Shown one piece after another: positions 41,080 through 51,635 of a DNA stretch of 64,000 nucleotides. The stretch comes from Porphyra umbilicalis. Lineage: Eukaryota; Rhodophyta; Bangiophyceae; Bangiales; Bangiaceae. Within the stretch, counting starts at the first letter, position 1; each line of letters opens with the position of its first letter. The translations under genes were made by a program, and so were the position numbers. The notes beneath the pieces are model-generated. The model was not told where the DNA came from. It made no database searches and saw only the letters and a program-made list of their open reading frames with translations. Location of the stretch: positions 86,755 to 150,754 of the forward strand of contig KV918949.1 in assembly GCA_002049455.2 (NCBI GenBank). Direction: 5' to 3'.

Positions 41080-42244
41080 ATGGTGTCTAGCCTAGGCTGG
41101 ACTGATGAGGACCGCGTGCCGCTGTGCCGCGCGTTTCTCGAGGTGAGCGGTGATCCGGTGATGGCTACCGGGCGGTCAAATGACGAGCTGTGGGCGGCTG
41201 TGCACAAGAAGTGGACGGACCTGATGGCCGAGAAGGGTCCTCTGCGCATCAAGCGCCACGTGAGCGCGCTCGAGAAGCAGTTCAAGAATATTCGTAAGGG
41301 GGTGAGCACCTTTACCTCTCACTACCTGGCGGTCAAGAACATGCAAACTACTGGCAAATTGTCGGAGGAGGACATCATCAGTGGGCCATCGCACGGTACT
41401 GCTCACTGGACATCTCTGAGGCCATTTGCAAAGAACGGGAGCAGGACAAGCGCAAAGGCAAGGCGGCAGAGCGGACGGCCAAGCTCGCGCATTGCAAGTG
41501 GATGGCATGCTGGCGCGTGCTGCGCACGTCGGATAAGTTCAGCGGCGCAGCCAACACAACGGAAGACCAGAGCGTGGACCCGGATGACTCGTCGGACAAG
41601 GACGCCGACAGCGGCAGTACAAGCAGCCCCAGTACGCGCAACAGGGGCTACCAGCGCCGACGAGTGGCAGTAAGACCGCCAAGCAGATGAGGTCCGACGA
41701 CGCGGGCATGGATAGGAACGTCAAAGCGAGCACGGCGGTTGATGACAAGCTGACGGCGGCGCAGAGAGAGGGCACCGCGCTGTGCGTTTTCGACTCCCCT
41801 GCCATGCGCAACACCCCGGAGGCGGCCAGTCATCGCCGAGCTGTGATGCAGAAGATGATGGCAAGTACCGGCCTGGCGGAGAAACCCGCGCCGCCTGCCT
41901 CACCTAAGCCGGCCAAGACCAAACCTGTGACGGAGACCCTCGTTGTCGAGGTTGACGACGGCGTGGCCGCCCTGGACGTCTCCTCCATCCCTGCGGATGC
42001 GACTTCGTCGGCGCCGCCTGCGCCCGCCTCAACCGCCGGAGCCAACTCACCGGCGGGGGAGAACCCACGGGCGGCGTCCGTGGCAGCAGATTCCACTGCA
42101 GCTGCCACGGCTCCGGCGGACAAGGCGGCGACGCCGGCGGCGCTAGCGAAGCAGCGCAGCGGGGGGGGCGAAAACAAGTGCGGCCGCAAGGCGCAAGCCG
42201 CAAAGCAGCTGGCCGCCTCTGCGTCTCTCAACAAACGGCTCTAG
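41080..42244 (+). pseudogene. Myb/SANT-like DNA-binding protein, frame broken twice
   Basis: From ATG 41080 the frame gives a Myb/SANT-like domain: GWTDEDRVPLCRAFLEVSGD, then ELWAAVHKKWTDL, RHVSALEKQFKNI and NMQTTGKLSEEDII. This matches plant and algal proteins of the NAM-associated/Harbinger Myb type, which bind DNA and often derive from PIF/Harbinger ORF1. A one-base shift near 41390 leads to WAIARYCSLDISEAICKERE and a Lys-rich helix. A second shift near 41660 leads to MRSDDAGMDRNVK, then an Ala/Pro-rich tail ending at 42244. No Harbinger transposase is seen nearby. It may be a domesticated host factor, with the shifts being sequence errors or introns, or a decayed element gene. Confidence 0.6.
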
Positions 42245-42849
42245 ACCACCCGCGGTCTCGAGCACAGCAGCGCGTCTGAAACAACGACGACGACCAGAAC
42301 GGAGTCTGAGTAGTGTGTTAAGTTGGTTGCTTTTTTCTTTGTGCCGTAGCTCCACGTGACAGCAGTCCGATACCACGAAAGGTTTTTTTTTCATCCCTCC
42401 TCGGTTTTGTTTTGTCCTGCACTTGTGTCCACGCCAATCTCGGTGCACACTGTTGCCAGTGACGTAGCGCATACAGCGGGGCGGCGGCTTCAGAGCCATC
42501 CGCAGCCGCCTCCCCCACTAGCTTCACACCGGGCGCGTCAAAGAGTTGGTCTCTCATATTCCCCCTAACCCACCATTGCCCGCCTCTCTCCCCTCCGCAC
42601 GTCGCACCCCGTCCGCCATGCCGCCGACAGCATCACTACAGCAACGGTGGTGCCAACATTGGCTGTTGCTGTAGCGGCGGCAGCCCACGCTGTCCTCGCC
42701 GCCAGTACTACAGGAGTGCCCGACAGGGCGGTAAAAAATGCTGTGCCGCAGAACAGCTGTCTAAGGACCATCACCTCCCCCGCCTGTCCGCCCGAAGAGC
42801 GGCTTCCTGCCGCCACGGCCGCTGCACTAGGCGGCACCAGCCAGGCTGC
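42245..42849. other. No gene recognised
   Basis: Spacer with a T-rich stretch, then rising GC content. Confidence 0.4.
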
Positions 42850-43210
42850 CGGCCGTGCTGAGGGTACGCCGCCCAGGCAGGCTGCCCGCCGCGGGAGCGT
42901 GCCGCTCATCCAGGGCGGCCGCCGCGGGAGGGCGCCGCCAAGCCAGGGAGGCCGCCACGGGAGCGCGACACCTAGCGAGGCTGCCCGCCGTGCCCAGGGG
43001 GCGCCGCCCAGGCAGGGCTCCTGCCGCGGGAGAGCACCAGCCAGACCAGCTGCCCGCCGTGCCCGGGCACGGCGCCCACCGACACTGCTAGCTGTATGGG
43101 GGCGCGGCGCCTACCAAGGCTGCCCGCCGCGCGGGGGCGCGGCGCTTCGCCAGACTGCGCGCCGTACCGCGAGCGCGCCGCCCAGCGAGGGCGCCCGCCG
43201 TGCGGACCGC
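42850..43210 (+). repeat. Degenerate GC-rich minisatellite, about 42-bp period
   Basis: Repeated blocks of GGCTGCCCGCCG...GGGAGCGCGCCGCC with many substitutions and small indels. Confidence 0.65.
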
Positions 43211-43373
43211 CACCGTCGCCGACGGTAACCGAGGTTGTCGCCGCGGGCGCCGCCGTGCGCCGCCAACAGCACGCGTGCCGCATCTGAACGCGTTTGTGCC
43301 GCAACGGAACGCGTTTTGTTCGGCCAGCCTAGAATCCCGAAAATCGAACATCACTTATTGTAACACAACAGAA

Positions 43374-43951
43374 TGTGGATCACGTCATAGGGGGGAGGGA
43401 AGCATCCCACACGAGCCCCCTGCGAACGTGCACTGCTATAGAGCCATCGGAACAGGGAAGTCGGGCTGCCAGAGGTGATGAAACAAGGCACGGTTTTGTT
43501 TGCCGGCGACGACGGTGCCTCCCACCGTCGTCGCCCTTCGTCCTAAAAGGGCGGAAACCGTTGCGTGGGCACAATTCCGCTAATGGGAATTGGCCCGCGC
43601 CGCAGACCAACCAATACAACTGACTACAATGCAAGACAAGTCCCCCAATGCGGTGAGAAGATACGAGGGGGAATCGGCACCGGGAGCCGGTACCTGACGT
43701 GGCGGCCGGTGGCGCGACCACGTGGGAGCGCTCGCCGCCCGACATAACTGCCGCCCCGCGCGGGCCCGCCGGCCGCGGCTACGCGCCGCCAGGCCGGGTT
43801 GCATGCACCGCACGGCCCCAGCCCCAGTGTGGGCGCAATGATTGTGCCGGAAGGGGACACCAGGCCCGTGTGTCGGTGGCGATCGTGTCCGCCCGACTCC
43901 GGCTCCCCCCGCGCGGTGCCCCGGCACCACCCCCGACCGGGTGGTGCTACA
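43374..43951 (-). repeat. LTR of remnant A
   Basis: Reads TGTGG...CTACA on the plus strand. Homologous along its length to 46898-47445 but substantially diverged, with small indels. Confidence 0.75.
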
Positions 43952-44169
43952 TCACCCTATTCCCAGCGGCTGCCGTCCGCGGTGGCCGATTGAGCGACCA
44001 TCAAGGTGACCGGGGCAAGTCCCAGAGACTTGAAGAGGCGCCCGCGGTAGCGCAATGCCGGGGGTGGCAGCGGAGAAACCGGCAGCGGCCCCGGCGGCAG
44101 TCCCGGCGGTGGCCGCAACCATCTTGGCTTGCGGCGGCTGTCGGCCTTACGGACCCGAAAGTCAAGGGG

Positions 44170-45480
44170 CCGCAGTGCCGTCGGCTGCGCGGCCACCAAC
44201 TTCCCCCTGCGACAGGGAGGAAGCGCGTCCCAAAGGGAACCCGCCCATACCCGGGAGGCGCGAAACCGGCCACAAGAAGCCCGACGGCAGCGGCACAGAA
44301 GGCCGCCCACCCCCCGCCACCGCGGCCGACGAAGACGCCGCGCGTCCGGGCCACCGGCAAGACGGCCAGCGATTGGCCCCCCTGTGATCCGGCGAGCAAC
44401 GCCATGCGGCATAGCGGCGCGACCACGCCAGCGCCGGCGGGCGAGGCGCCCCACAGCCACGGGCAGTGCGGCCCCCAACTTCCCCCTACGACAGGGAGGA
44501 AGCGCGTCCTGTGGCGAATCCGCCAATACCCGGGGGGCGCGAAACCGACCGCGCGAATCCCGCCAGCGTCAACAAAGAACACCGCCCGCCTTCGGTCATC
44601 TCGGCCGACAAAGACGCCGCGCATCCATGCCACCGCCAACACGGCCGGCGATTGGCCCCACCGTGATCTGGCGGGCAACGCCATGCGGAATAGCGGCGCG
44701 ACCACGCCAGCGCCGGCTGGCGAGGCGCCCCACAGCAACGGAAGTGCGGCCCCCAACTTTTTTCTACGACAGGGAGGAAGCGCGGCCCAAGGGGAACCCG
44801 CCCATACCCGGGCGGCGCGAAACGGACCGCACGAAGCCCGCCGGCGGCGGCAGAGAACACCGCCCGCCTTCGGTCATCTCGGCCGACGAAGACGCCGCGC
44901 GTCCATGCAACCGGCAAGACGGCCAGCGATGGGCCCCCCCGTGATCCTGCGTGCAACGCCATGCGGAATCGCGGCGCGACCACGCCAGTGCCGGCGGGCG
45001 AGGCGCTCCAGCGCCACGGGCAGTGCGGCCCCCAACTTCCCTCTACGACAGGGAGGAAGCGCGTCCTGCGAGGAACCCGCCTTTACTCGGGGGGCGCGAA
45101 ACCGTTCGCGCGAAGCCCGCCGGCGGCGGCGGAGAACGCCACCCGCCCCCGCGCACTGCGCCCGACGAAGACGCCGCGCGTCCGTGCCACCGGCAAGACG
45201 GCTAGCGATTGGCCCCCCCGTGATCCTGCGTGCAACGCCATGCGGAATCGCGGCGCGACCACACCAGCGCCGGCCGGCGAGGCGCCCCACCGCCACGTGC
45301 AGTGCGGCCCCAAACTTTCGCTCACAACAGGGAGGAAGCGCGTTTCGCGGGAGACCCGCCCATACCCGGGAGGCGCGAAGCCGACCGCGGGAAGCCCGCG
45401 GGCGGGGGCAGAGAACGCCGCCCGCCCCCGGCCACCGCGGCCGACGAAGACGCCATGCGTCCGTGCCACCTTCAAGACGA
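44170..45480 (+). repeat. 279-bp tandem satellite, about 4.7 units
   Basis: The marker GACAGGGAGG recurs at about 44211, 44490, 44768, 45047 and 45326, spacing 278-279 bp. 279 is 93 codons, so several frames stay open through the whole array (one plus frame from about 43699 to 45537). Each unit contains two similar halves rich in CGCGAAACCG and GGCAAGACGGC. Confidence 0.9.
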
Positions 45481-45539
45481 CCTGAGGTTGGCGGACTGAA
45501 GATGGCATTCGCAGTCGACGCTCGGCGCTTCTCTTAGCC

Positions 45540-46350
45540 TGTGGCGCGCCCGGCGGCGTACCGAGTGCTGCCTCACCGACGTCGTTTTCCAGCCCACACC
45601 CTGCCCGCTTCTCGGGCCCCGCCCCACTGGTGATGCAGCTAGCCCGACGCCGACTGCCGCCAAGGGCAGCGCATTCGTTTGGCAATCCGCCCAGCCCTGC
45701 ATTTGCCGGTGTCAAAAGCTGCGCTTCACCGGCGCACTGCCGAACCCGGCGACAGCCGGCACGAAGCGCAGCGCCGCACTCTTTCAGCGCCCACCGCGGC
45801 ACCCTCCAGCAAACAGGGCGACGCCCCACAGGCGCGTCGCGCACCACGGTGCCCGTCGGCCACAGGTGCAGCGCCTCACCGGTGATCCGCTGAACCCGGC
45901 GACCACCAGCGAAAACGGCAGCGCCCGGCCGGCCTCAGCCCAACCTGGTGACCGCCAGCAGTAGGAGCGGCGCCCCACAGGCGCATTGCCCAACCCGGTG
46001 ACAATCAGCACCAAAGACAGCGCCCCACCGGCCCTCCGCCGAGCTCGTCGCCTGTCGCCACCAAGGGCAGCGCTCTACCGGCCCATCGCCCCTCCACGCG
46101 CCGCCCGCTGGCAACAAAGATCGCGACCCACTGGCGCAGCGCCGAACGCGGCGCTCGAAAGCAATGAGGGCGGCAATTGGCACCGCCTGGGCCAGGGGAA
46201 GCCGCCTCACACATTTCTCTCCTACGCTGGCGCCGCCGCCAATGGCGACGCGCTATCGCAGCCGACAACAACCGTGCCGAAAAGAACCACTACCCCACCG
46301 GCGACACGCCTTCCACCTGGCTAACACCGCGTCGGCGTTCAAGGGGCGCC
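45540..46350. repeat. Degenerate repeats related to the 57-bp array of element B
   Basis: Recurrent blocks of GCGCCCCACAGGCGC...CCGGTGACCACCAGC resemble the 61780-63291 array in both sequence and orientation. This is the position where B has its array. Confidence 0.55.
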
Positions 46351-46429
46351 CCGCCGGTGACTCGTCAACGTTGAATATCGGCTCCGGGGTGCCGGCCGTC
46401 CGGCGATGCACACCCCTGGATTCCAGGCC

Positions 46430-46897
46430 GCATGACGGCGCGCCAGCGCCGCTGCGCCGCAGTTCACATGGCCGATGCACCGTTGCGGCGTCACCAGCGC
46501 GTATTTTCCCGACCTTGTCGTCCACCGGGGCCACGCCCCCGACGCGGCGCTGCCAGGGCTGGACGCGCAGCCACCCAAACGGCGGGAGACCCCGAGCACC
46601 AGTCAGCTTTCCCCACTTGGGGTACGCCAGCACCGGCATCGCCGCCGTGACCACGACAGCCGAGTAGATCCGAGGCGGAGGAAAACGTCCTCGGCGGCGA
46701 CCGCCCACGTCTCGATCGCCGCTTCGACGTCCACAACGACTCGTCGGCGAGGCGGCTGGCCACGTTCGACCGCGCCCATGCGCCGTTGTCACGTCGCCAC
46801 ACCGTCTTGTCCCGACCTTTTTGTCCGCCGGGGCCACGCCCCAGACGCGGCGCTGCCAGTGCTGGGCGTCCCGCCACCTCCCGGCGGGAGGCGCTGA
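46430..46897. repeat. Two roughly 300-bp related units
   Basis: The block GGGGCCACGCCCC followed by GACGCGGCGCTGCCAG occurs near 46530 and 46830, with similar surroundings. No gene is recognised. Confidence 0.55.
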
Positions 46898-47445
46898 GTG
46901 TGGCACAACCCCGTAGCCACGGGCCCGAAGAGGCAAGTATCCCACCACTGCCGTCGTAAAAACGTGCCCCCTATAGGATCACCCTATCCGGGAACAGGGG
47001 CCGCCAAAAGTACAAGACAAAAGGCACGGTTTACTTGCCGGCGACGACGGTGCCTCCCACCGTCGTCGCCCTTCGTCCTAAATCGGGCGGAAACAGTTGC
47101 GGGGGCCCAATTCCCGAAATGGGAATTGGCCCCGGCCGCGGACCAACCAATAAAACTAAGTACAATACGAGGCAAGTCCCCCAATGCGATAAGTAGAGAC
47201 GAGGGGGATCGCGGCTGCCGGGGCGCGCCTGACGTGGCGGCCCCTGGCGAGGCCACGCGGCGCCGCGCGCGGGCCCTAAAACCGCGACGGCGCGCGCCGC
47301 CCGGATTGGGCGCCGGGCCCACGCCACCGCTCCCCGCGTGGCCGTCTGGCCCGTGCCGGGCGTCCCGCTGCTTGCCACCCGCGGGCCGCGTGCCCCCAGT
47401 CCCTGTCAGGGGTTTCCAGCACGACCCCCGCCCGGTGGTGCTACA
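46898..47445 (-). repeat. 3' LTR of chromovirus B
   Basis: TGTGG...CTACA on the plus strand. Its inner edge is marked by the purine tract on the minus strand. Confidence 0.78.
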
Positions 47446-47460
47446 TCATCCCCTCCCAAG
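47446..47460 (-). other. Polypurine tract of chromovirus B
   Basis: The minus strand reads CTTGGGAGGGGATGA directly before the LTR start TGTAG. Confidence 0.75.
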
Positions 47461-47482
47461 CTACCGCCGTCCTCGGCGGCGC

Positions 47483-48514
47483 ATGGCGGGGGCGGCTCGG
47501 CCCGGGGGACCCGTGACACGGGCGGCGGCGGGGCGGCGCGCCCGAGTCGCGGCCGCGGCGTCGGCGGCGTCGGCCGGTGCGGCCACCGACGGGTGCCGCG
47601 CTCCGGCGACCACCGCGGCGACGGTGGCGGCGGATACGACGGGCAACGCGCCCCAGGGTCCGTCGGGCATGACAGGGCAACGCCCCCGCTCGACGACGCC
47701 GCCTCCTGTGCCGGGCGGTGCCGCGGCGGTGGCGGCGGCCGGAGGTACGCTCGGAGGCGGGGCGTCGGTCGCGGCGGCGGGGGCCGCCGGCCGCTGGGGT
47801 GGCGGACCGGCGGTGCGGCGGCCCGAATCGGCGGGACGGGGTGCGCTGGCAGCGTCGTCGGCGGCGTCCGGAGGGCGGTCGCGCTCAGAGCTTGCGGAGA
47901 ATCTTCTCCGAACGGCGACATGGGCCCGGGTCTCCGACCGGGACCATCTGCGACCGACGCCGCGGCCGCCGCGGGCGCTCCCGCCGGGACTACGGGACCC
48001 AGCATCCCGCACGGTCGTCCTTCTGCCGCCGGCGGCCCCGGCACCGCTGCCCGTCGGGGTGCCGATCGAGGTCGCGGACGCCTGCGACGTGGACGGCGAG
48101 GGCCCTTGGCGGACGTTGCGCGCCGCGTCCGGGGGCGCCATGCCGGGACCCGGCGACACGGCTGCCATCGACGAGGCATGGACCCGCATGCCCACCGTGG
48201 GCGAGGCGGGCGGGTACTTGGCCCCGGACGCGGCGCCGAACGTCTTGAAGTCGTTGGCCGCCGTCGAGCGCCCGCTCGCCGCCGAGTACTTCCGCCACAT
48301 TGTGCGGGTGAACGAGGTCGCCGTACTCCTGCCGGAGCCGATGGCGGGCGTCACCGAGATGTTCTGCATCGACGGCGCCGAGGGGTTCGCGTGGCTTGTG
48401 GCGCTACAGCGCCAGCTGCCGACGCTGCGGGAGACGACGTGGGGGGACGTGAGCGTCGGGTTGGAGTCTTGGGTGGGGCGTGAGCCCCTCCTCACCTCCA
48501 TTCCTCTCCCCAGG
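47483..48514 (+). pseudogene. Antisense ORF of chromovirus B, N-terminal part (344 codons)
   Basis: The ATG at 47483 lies only 38 bp inside the LTR, on the strand opposite pol. The first about 130 residues are Ala/Arg/Gly-rich. The rest looks folded, with LAENLLRTATWARVSDRDHL, YLAPDAAPNVLKSLAAVERP and TEMFCIDGAEGFAWLVALQ. It is cut at 48514 by the copia insertion, within the codon series ending ...IPLPR. The second part (58755-61709) continues in the same frame when the insertion and one 5-bp duplication are disregarded. No domain family is recognised, and the fold is not obviously that of the antisense ORF at 8479-10824. Confidence 0.6.
48510..48514 (+). other. Target-site duplication, left
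   Basis: CCAGG here; CCGGG at 58750-58754 on the other side, one mismatch. Confidence 0.7.
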
Positions 48515-49059
48515 TGTTGGAACGTCGTGCTCAACGCCGCTGTAAGCCCTGCTGCTGTAAAAAGCAAAGTTCAAGAAACCAGGTATTGACAGGGTTCGAA
48601 CCCCCGACTCCCGGACGCGACGCAAAGGTCACGCCTATTGAGAGTGGGTGCCTTACTTCCAACCAGGCTACCCATGCGACTTCCTCGCGGTTTGGTGACC
48701 GCTGGTGCATTCCACATTTGTACCCGTGCGATTTTGAGTGAAAGTTTTGCGATTTCACATTTTTTGTTCTTGCGCTTCTGATGCTTTGATTGGCGTGGGC
48801 TTTGCTTTGATCCCTGATGATTTGATTTGGTGAGCGTTTTGATTTAGAGTGTGGGCGGGGGCGTGCGCGGGCGAGCCGCTTGGGCTGCGTGGTGGGCTTG
48901 GGTGCGCCGACTTGGACTACTTGAGGAGTGCCCTTGATGGGAAGAGGGGCGCTTTCGAGAGATAACCAACAAAGCACGTTCGCACTCATACACACAAGCT
49001 CAAGCCACTCAACCACTTCACCGTGGTCCCCCATCCCCTATCTCCACTGCGTTTCAACA
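48515..49059 (+). repeat. Copia LTR 1
   Basis: TGTTGGAACG...TTTCAACA. Differs from LTRs 2 and 3 at about six positions in its first 130 bp, but agrees with LTR 2 at its 3' end (T at 49043). Confidence 0.95.
48582..48672 (-). ncRNA. tRNA-like sequence in LTR 1 (pseudo)
   Basis: The minus strand has an A-box-like TAGCCTGGTTGG, a D-arm-like GCC...GGC, a loop containing CAA, a variable-arm-like GACC...GTC, and a perfect B box GGTTCGAACCC. Spacing suits a class II (Leu/Ser-like) tRNA, but the acceptor stem does not pair well. It is probably tRNA-derived and not a working tRNA. Confidence 0.45.
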
Positions 49060-49076
49060 GGTTATGGGCCCAGAGC
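49060..49076 (+). other. Primer-binding site, half-tRNA type (copy 1)
   Basis: GGTTATGGGCCCAGAGC directly follows the LTR. Its complement contains CTGGGCCCATAACC, the anticodon arm of eukaryotic initiator tRNA-Met. This is the same kind of internal-tRNA primer site used by Drosophila copia. Confidence 0.82.
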
Positions 49077-49223
49077 CGGGGCTGTGACAAGGGCAAGGTG
49101 TGCCAGACGGCGTCGCGGCGGTCGCGACACTTGAGAAGAAGACGAGTGCAAGGTGGTTCAAAGACGTGACGGTCAAGGCGCAAGGTTTGGCAAGATCGGG
49201 ACGCGCTACGACAAGCAGGCATC

Positions 49224-51635
49224 ATGGACGGTGGCGCTGCCGGCATAGGCGGCATCAAGATTGACAAGTTGACGGAGACGAACTTCCACGAGTGGCGCCA
49301 GCGGATCAAGATGATCCTGGCGCTGCGCGACCTGGACGACATTCTTGATGAAGACGGCAAGCCGACGGACGCGGAGGACCGCGAGATGGCGGTGTGGAAG
49401 CGTCGAGACACGAAGGCGAGCGCCATCATCGGGCTTACCCTTGGGTCCGAGCAGCTGGAGCACGTGTCGGGGTGCAAGACGACGGCGGAAATGTGGTCAA
49501 CCCTGTAAGGCGTCTTCCAGCGCAAGAGTTTGATGAACAAGATGAAGGCGCGACGCGCATTCTACACCGTCGCGATGAACGTCGGCGAGGGCATGCTGGG
49601 CTATATCAACCGCGTGCGCAACCTCGGCGAGAACCTCAAGGCCATGGGCGGCAAGGTGACGGAGATGGACGTCGCCATGAGCGTCCTCAACGGGCTGACG
49701 TCAAAGTATGAGAACCTGCTGGTGGCTCTTGACGCCAAGGGCGAGGACGAGTTAAGCGTCGACTTTGTCAAGAGCCGCTTGCTTCAGAAGGAGCGGCGTC
49801 AGGAGGACAAGTCACTGGCGACGAAGCGCATTGGCGACATGGCACTCGTCGGCGCCAACTATCGAGGTCAAGGCCGCCGCGGTGACCTCTCCAAGATCGA
49901 TTGCTACTACTGCCACAAGTTTGGGCACATCTCTCATGATTACCCAGAGCTCAAGGCCAAGAAACAGAGACAGGACAAGGTGGCCGCGATTGCGGCTGAT
50001 GACGGTAGCGATAGCGACGACGCCATCTGTCTCGTTGGCAGCGCGGATGACAACGATGACATTTCCAAGTCGTGGTTTGTCGACTCTGCGGCGTCTGCAC
50101 ACATGTGCTGGATGCGTGCGTGCTTCGATGACAACAAGACGACCGCGAAGCGGAGCGTCACGATGAGTGACAAGGGGTCCGTTGCCACGGCAGGCGTCGG
50201 AACCGTCGTGGTCAATGTCATCGTTCACGGTAAGACGCGCAAGATCAAGTTGGAGAAGGTACTCCATGTTCCTACTATGGGCTTCAACCTCATGTCGGTC
50301 GGCATGTTGGCGGAACGCGGTGCGGAAATGTCGTTCAAGCGCGGTATGTCCATCATCAAGATGAACGAGAAGATCGCTGCGTGCGGCACGCGTAAGAACG
50401 GGCCCTACCACCTAAACATGGCCCCTATGTCGAATTTTTCTGCGGTGGCCTCTCTGCAGCTATGGCATGAGCGTCTTGGCCACGTGAACGTGGCCGGCGT
50501 CAAGAGGATGATCAAGAACAAGGACGTATACGGACTCAAGTGCACTTCCATGGTGGTCAAGGACATCTGCGAGCCGTGCGTGTACGGCAAGTCGGCAATG
50601 ACGCCTATGCCTAGCGCAGGAGGCGTTCGTGTGACCAGGCGGCTTCAGCTCGTGCACTCGGACCTCGGTGGACCTATGTCAGAACCCTCTCGTGGCGGAG
50701 CGCTCTACTTCGGCACGTTCACCAACAACTTCTCCCGCTGGACGGACGTGGTCTTCTTGCACAATAAGAGCGATCTGCTCGTGGAGTACAAGAAGTGGCT
50801 GACCAAGGCACAGCTGCACACCGGCAACAAGATCAAGGTGCTCCGGTCCGGCAACGGCGGCCAGCACGTGTCGTCCGCATTCAAGGCACTTCACGATGAG
50901 AACGGCACGGCGCACCAGACGACGGTGCCCGACACGCCGCAGCAGAACGGGGTTGCTGAGCGACTCAACCGAGTTCTCGTGGAGATGGCACGCACCATGA
51001 TGCGAAACAAGGGCGTCGAACAGGATCTCTGGGCGGATGCCATCAAGACGGCGGTCTACATTAAGAACCGCGTCACCAGCCTTGCGCTTCCTGTAGGCAA
51101 GACGCCTCATGAGCTATGGACCGGGAACAAGCCCGACGTAAGCCACATGCGGGTGTTTGGGTCAACATGCTGGGTGGTACAGCACAAGAGCCACGTCGAT
51201 TGCAAGCTCGGAGACAAGGCGGCAACTGGCATTTTCGTGGGCTATCCCGACGGCAGCAAGGCGTACAAGGTCATCCTCGACGACGGCATGGTCGTCAAGG
51301 CGCGAAGCGTCGTTTTCTCCGAGAGCAAGTCAAGCAAGATTGCAGATGTTCCAGAGGACTCACCCATGAACGAAGTCGTGGAAGGCGAGACGGGCTTGGA
51401 TGCCGGCAGCGACGACCAAGACGTCGACGCTGAAGACGACCAAGACGTCGACGCTGAAGATGACGGCGGCGACAACCAGCAAGATGATGGCTCGGACAAA
51501 TCGGCAGACGACACTCAAGGTTCTGCCGGATCTCAAGACACGCTGCGTCGGAGCGGCAGATCGCGGCGGCCTCCGGTTGAGTACTGGCGTCCAGTGAGCC
51601 TCGTTGCTCACGAGGCTCCCATGACGAATGGGTAA
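49224..51635 (+). pseudogene. Copia gag-protease-integrase, copy 1
   Basis: The ATG at 49224 starts a copia Gag (FHEWRQRIKMILALRDLDD). A TAA at 49506-49508 interrupts it, and the same frame continues FQRKSLMNKMKARR to a second TAA at 51633-51635. The zinc knuckle (codons from 49902) reads C..C....H....Y, having lost its last Cys. The protease motif is DSAASAHM where DSG is usual. The integrase zinc finger is present (HERLGHVN...CEPCVYGKS). The first catalytic Asp (HSDLGGP) is present, but the second is Gly (LRSGNGGQ, codon 50850-50852), and the Glu in NGVAERLNR remains. An acidic Asp/Ser-rich linker ends the piece. It cannot make an active integrase. Confidence 0.92.

Larger units (their letters stand above)
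43374..46897 (-). mobile_element. Chromovirus remnant A: 3' LTR plus repeat-rich internal part
   Basis: The LTR at 43374-43951 is clearly homologous to the LTR at 46898-47445. The short stretch just inside it (43952 onward) also matches the same place in element B, including a weak purine tract on the minus strand. What follows is a 279-bp satellite and degenerate repeats with no pol. The remnant is therefore the 3' end of a minus-strand element, stopped by element B. Confidence 0.62.

Noticed and set aside
43699-45537. 612-codon plus-strand gene
   Set aside because: It starts inside the LTR and consists of 279-bp repeat units that are open in several frames. Described as a repeat; coding status left open.
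48582-48672. Functional tRNA-Leu gene
   Set aside because: The acceptor stem does not pair and it sits in all three LTR copies; kept only as tRNA-like.
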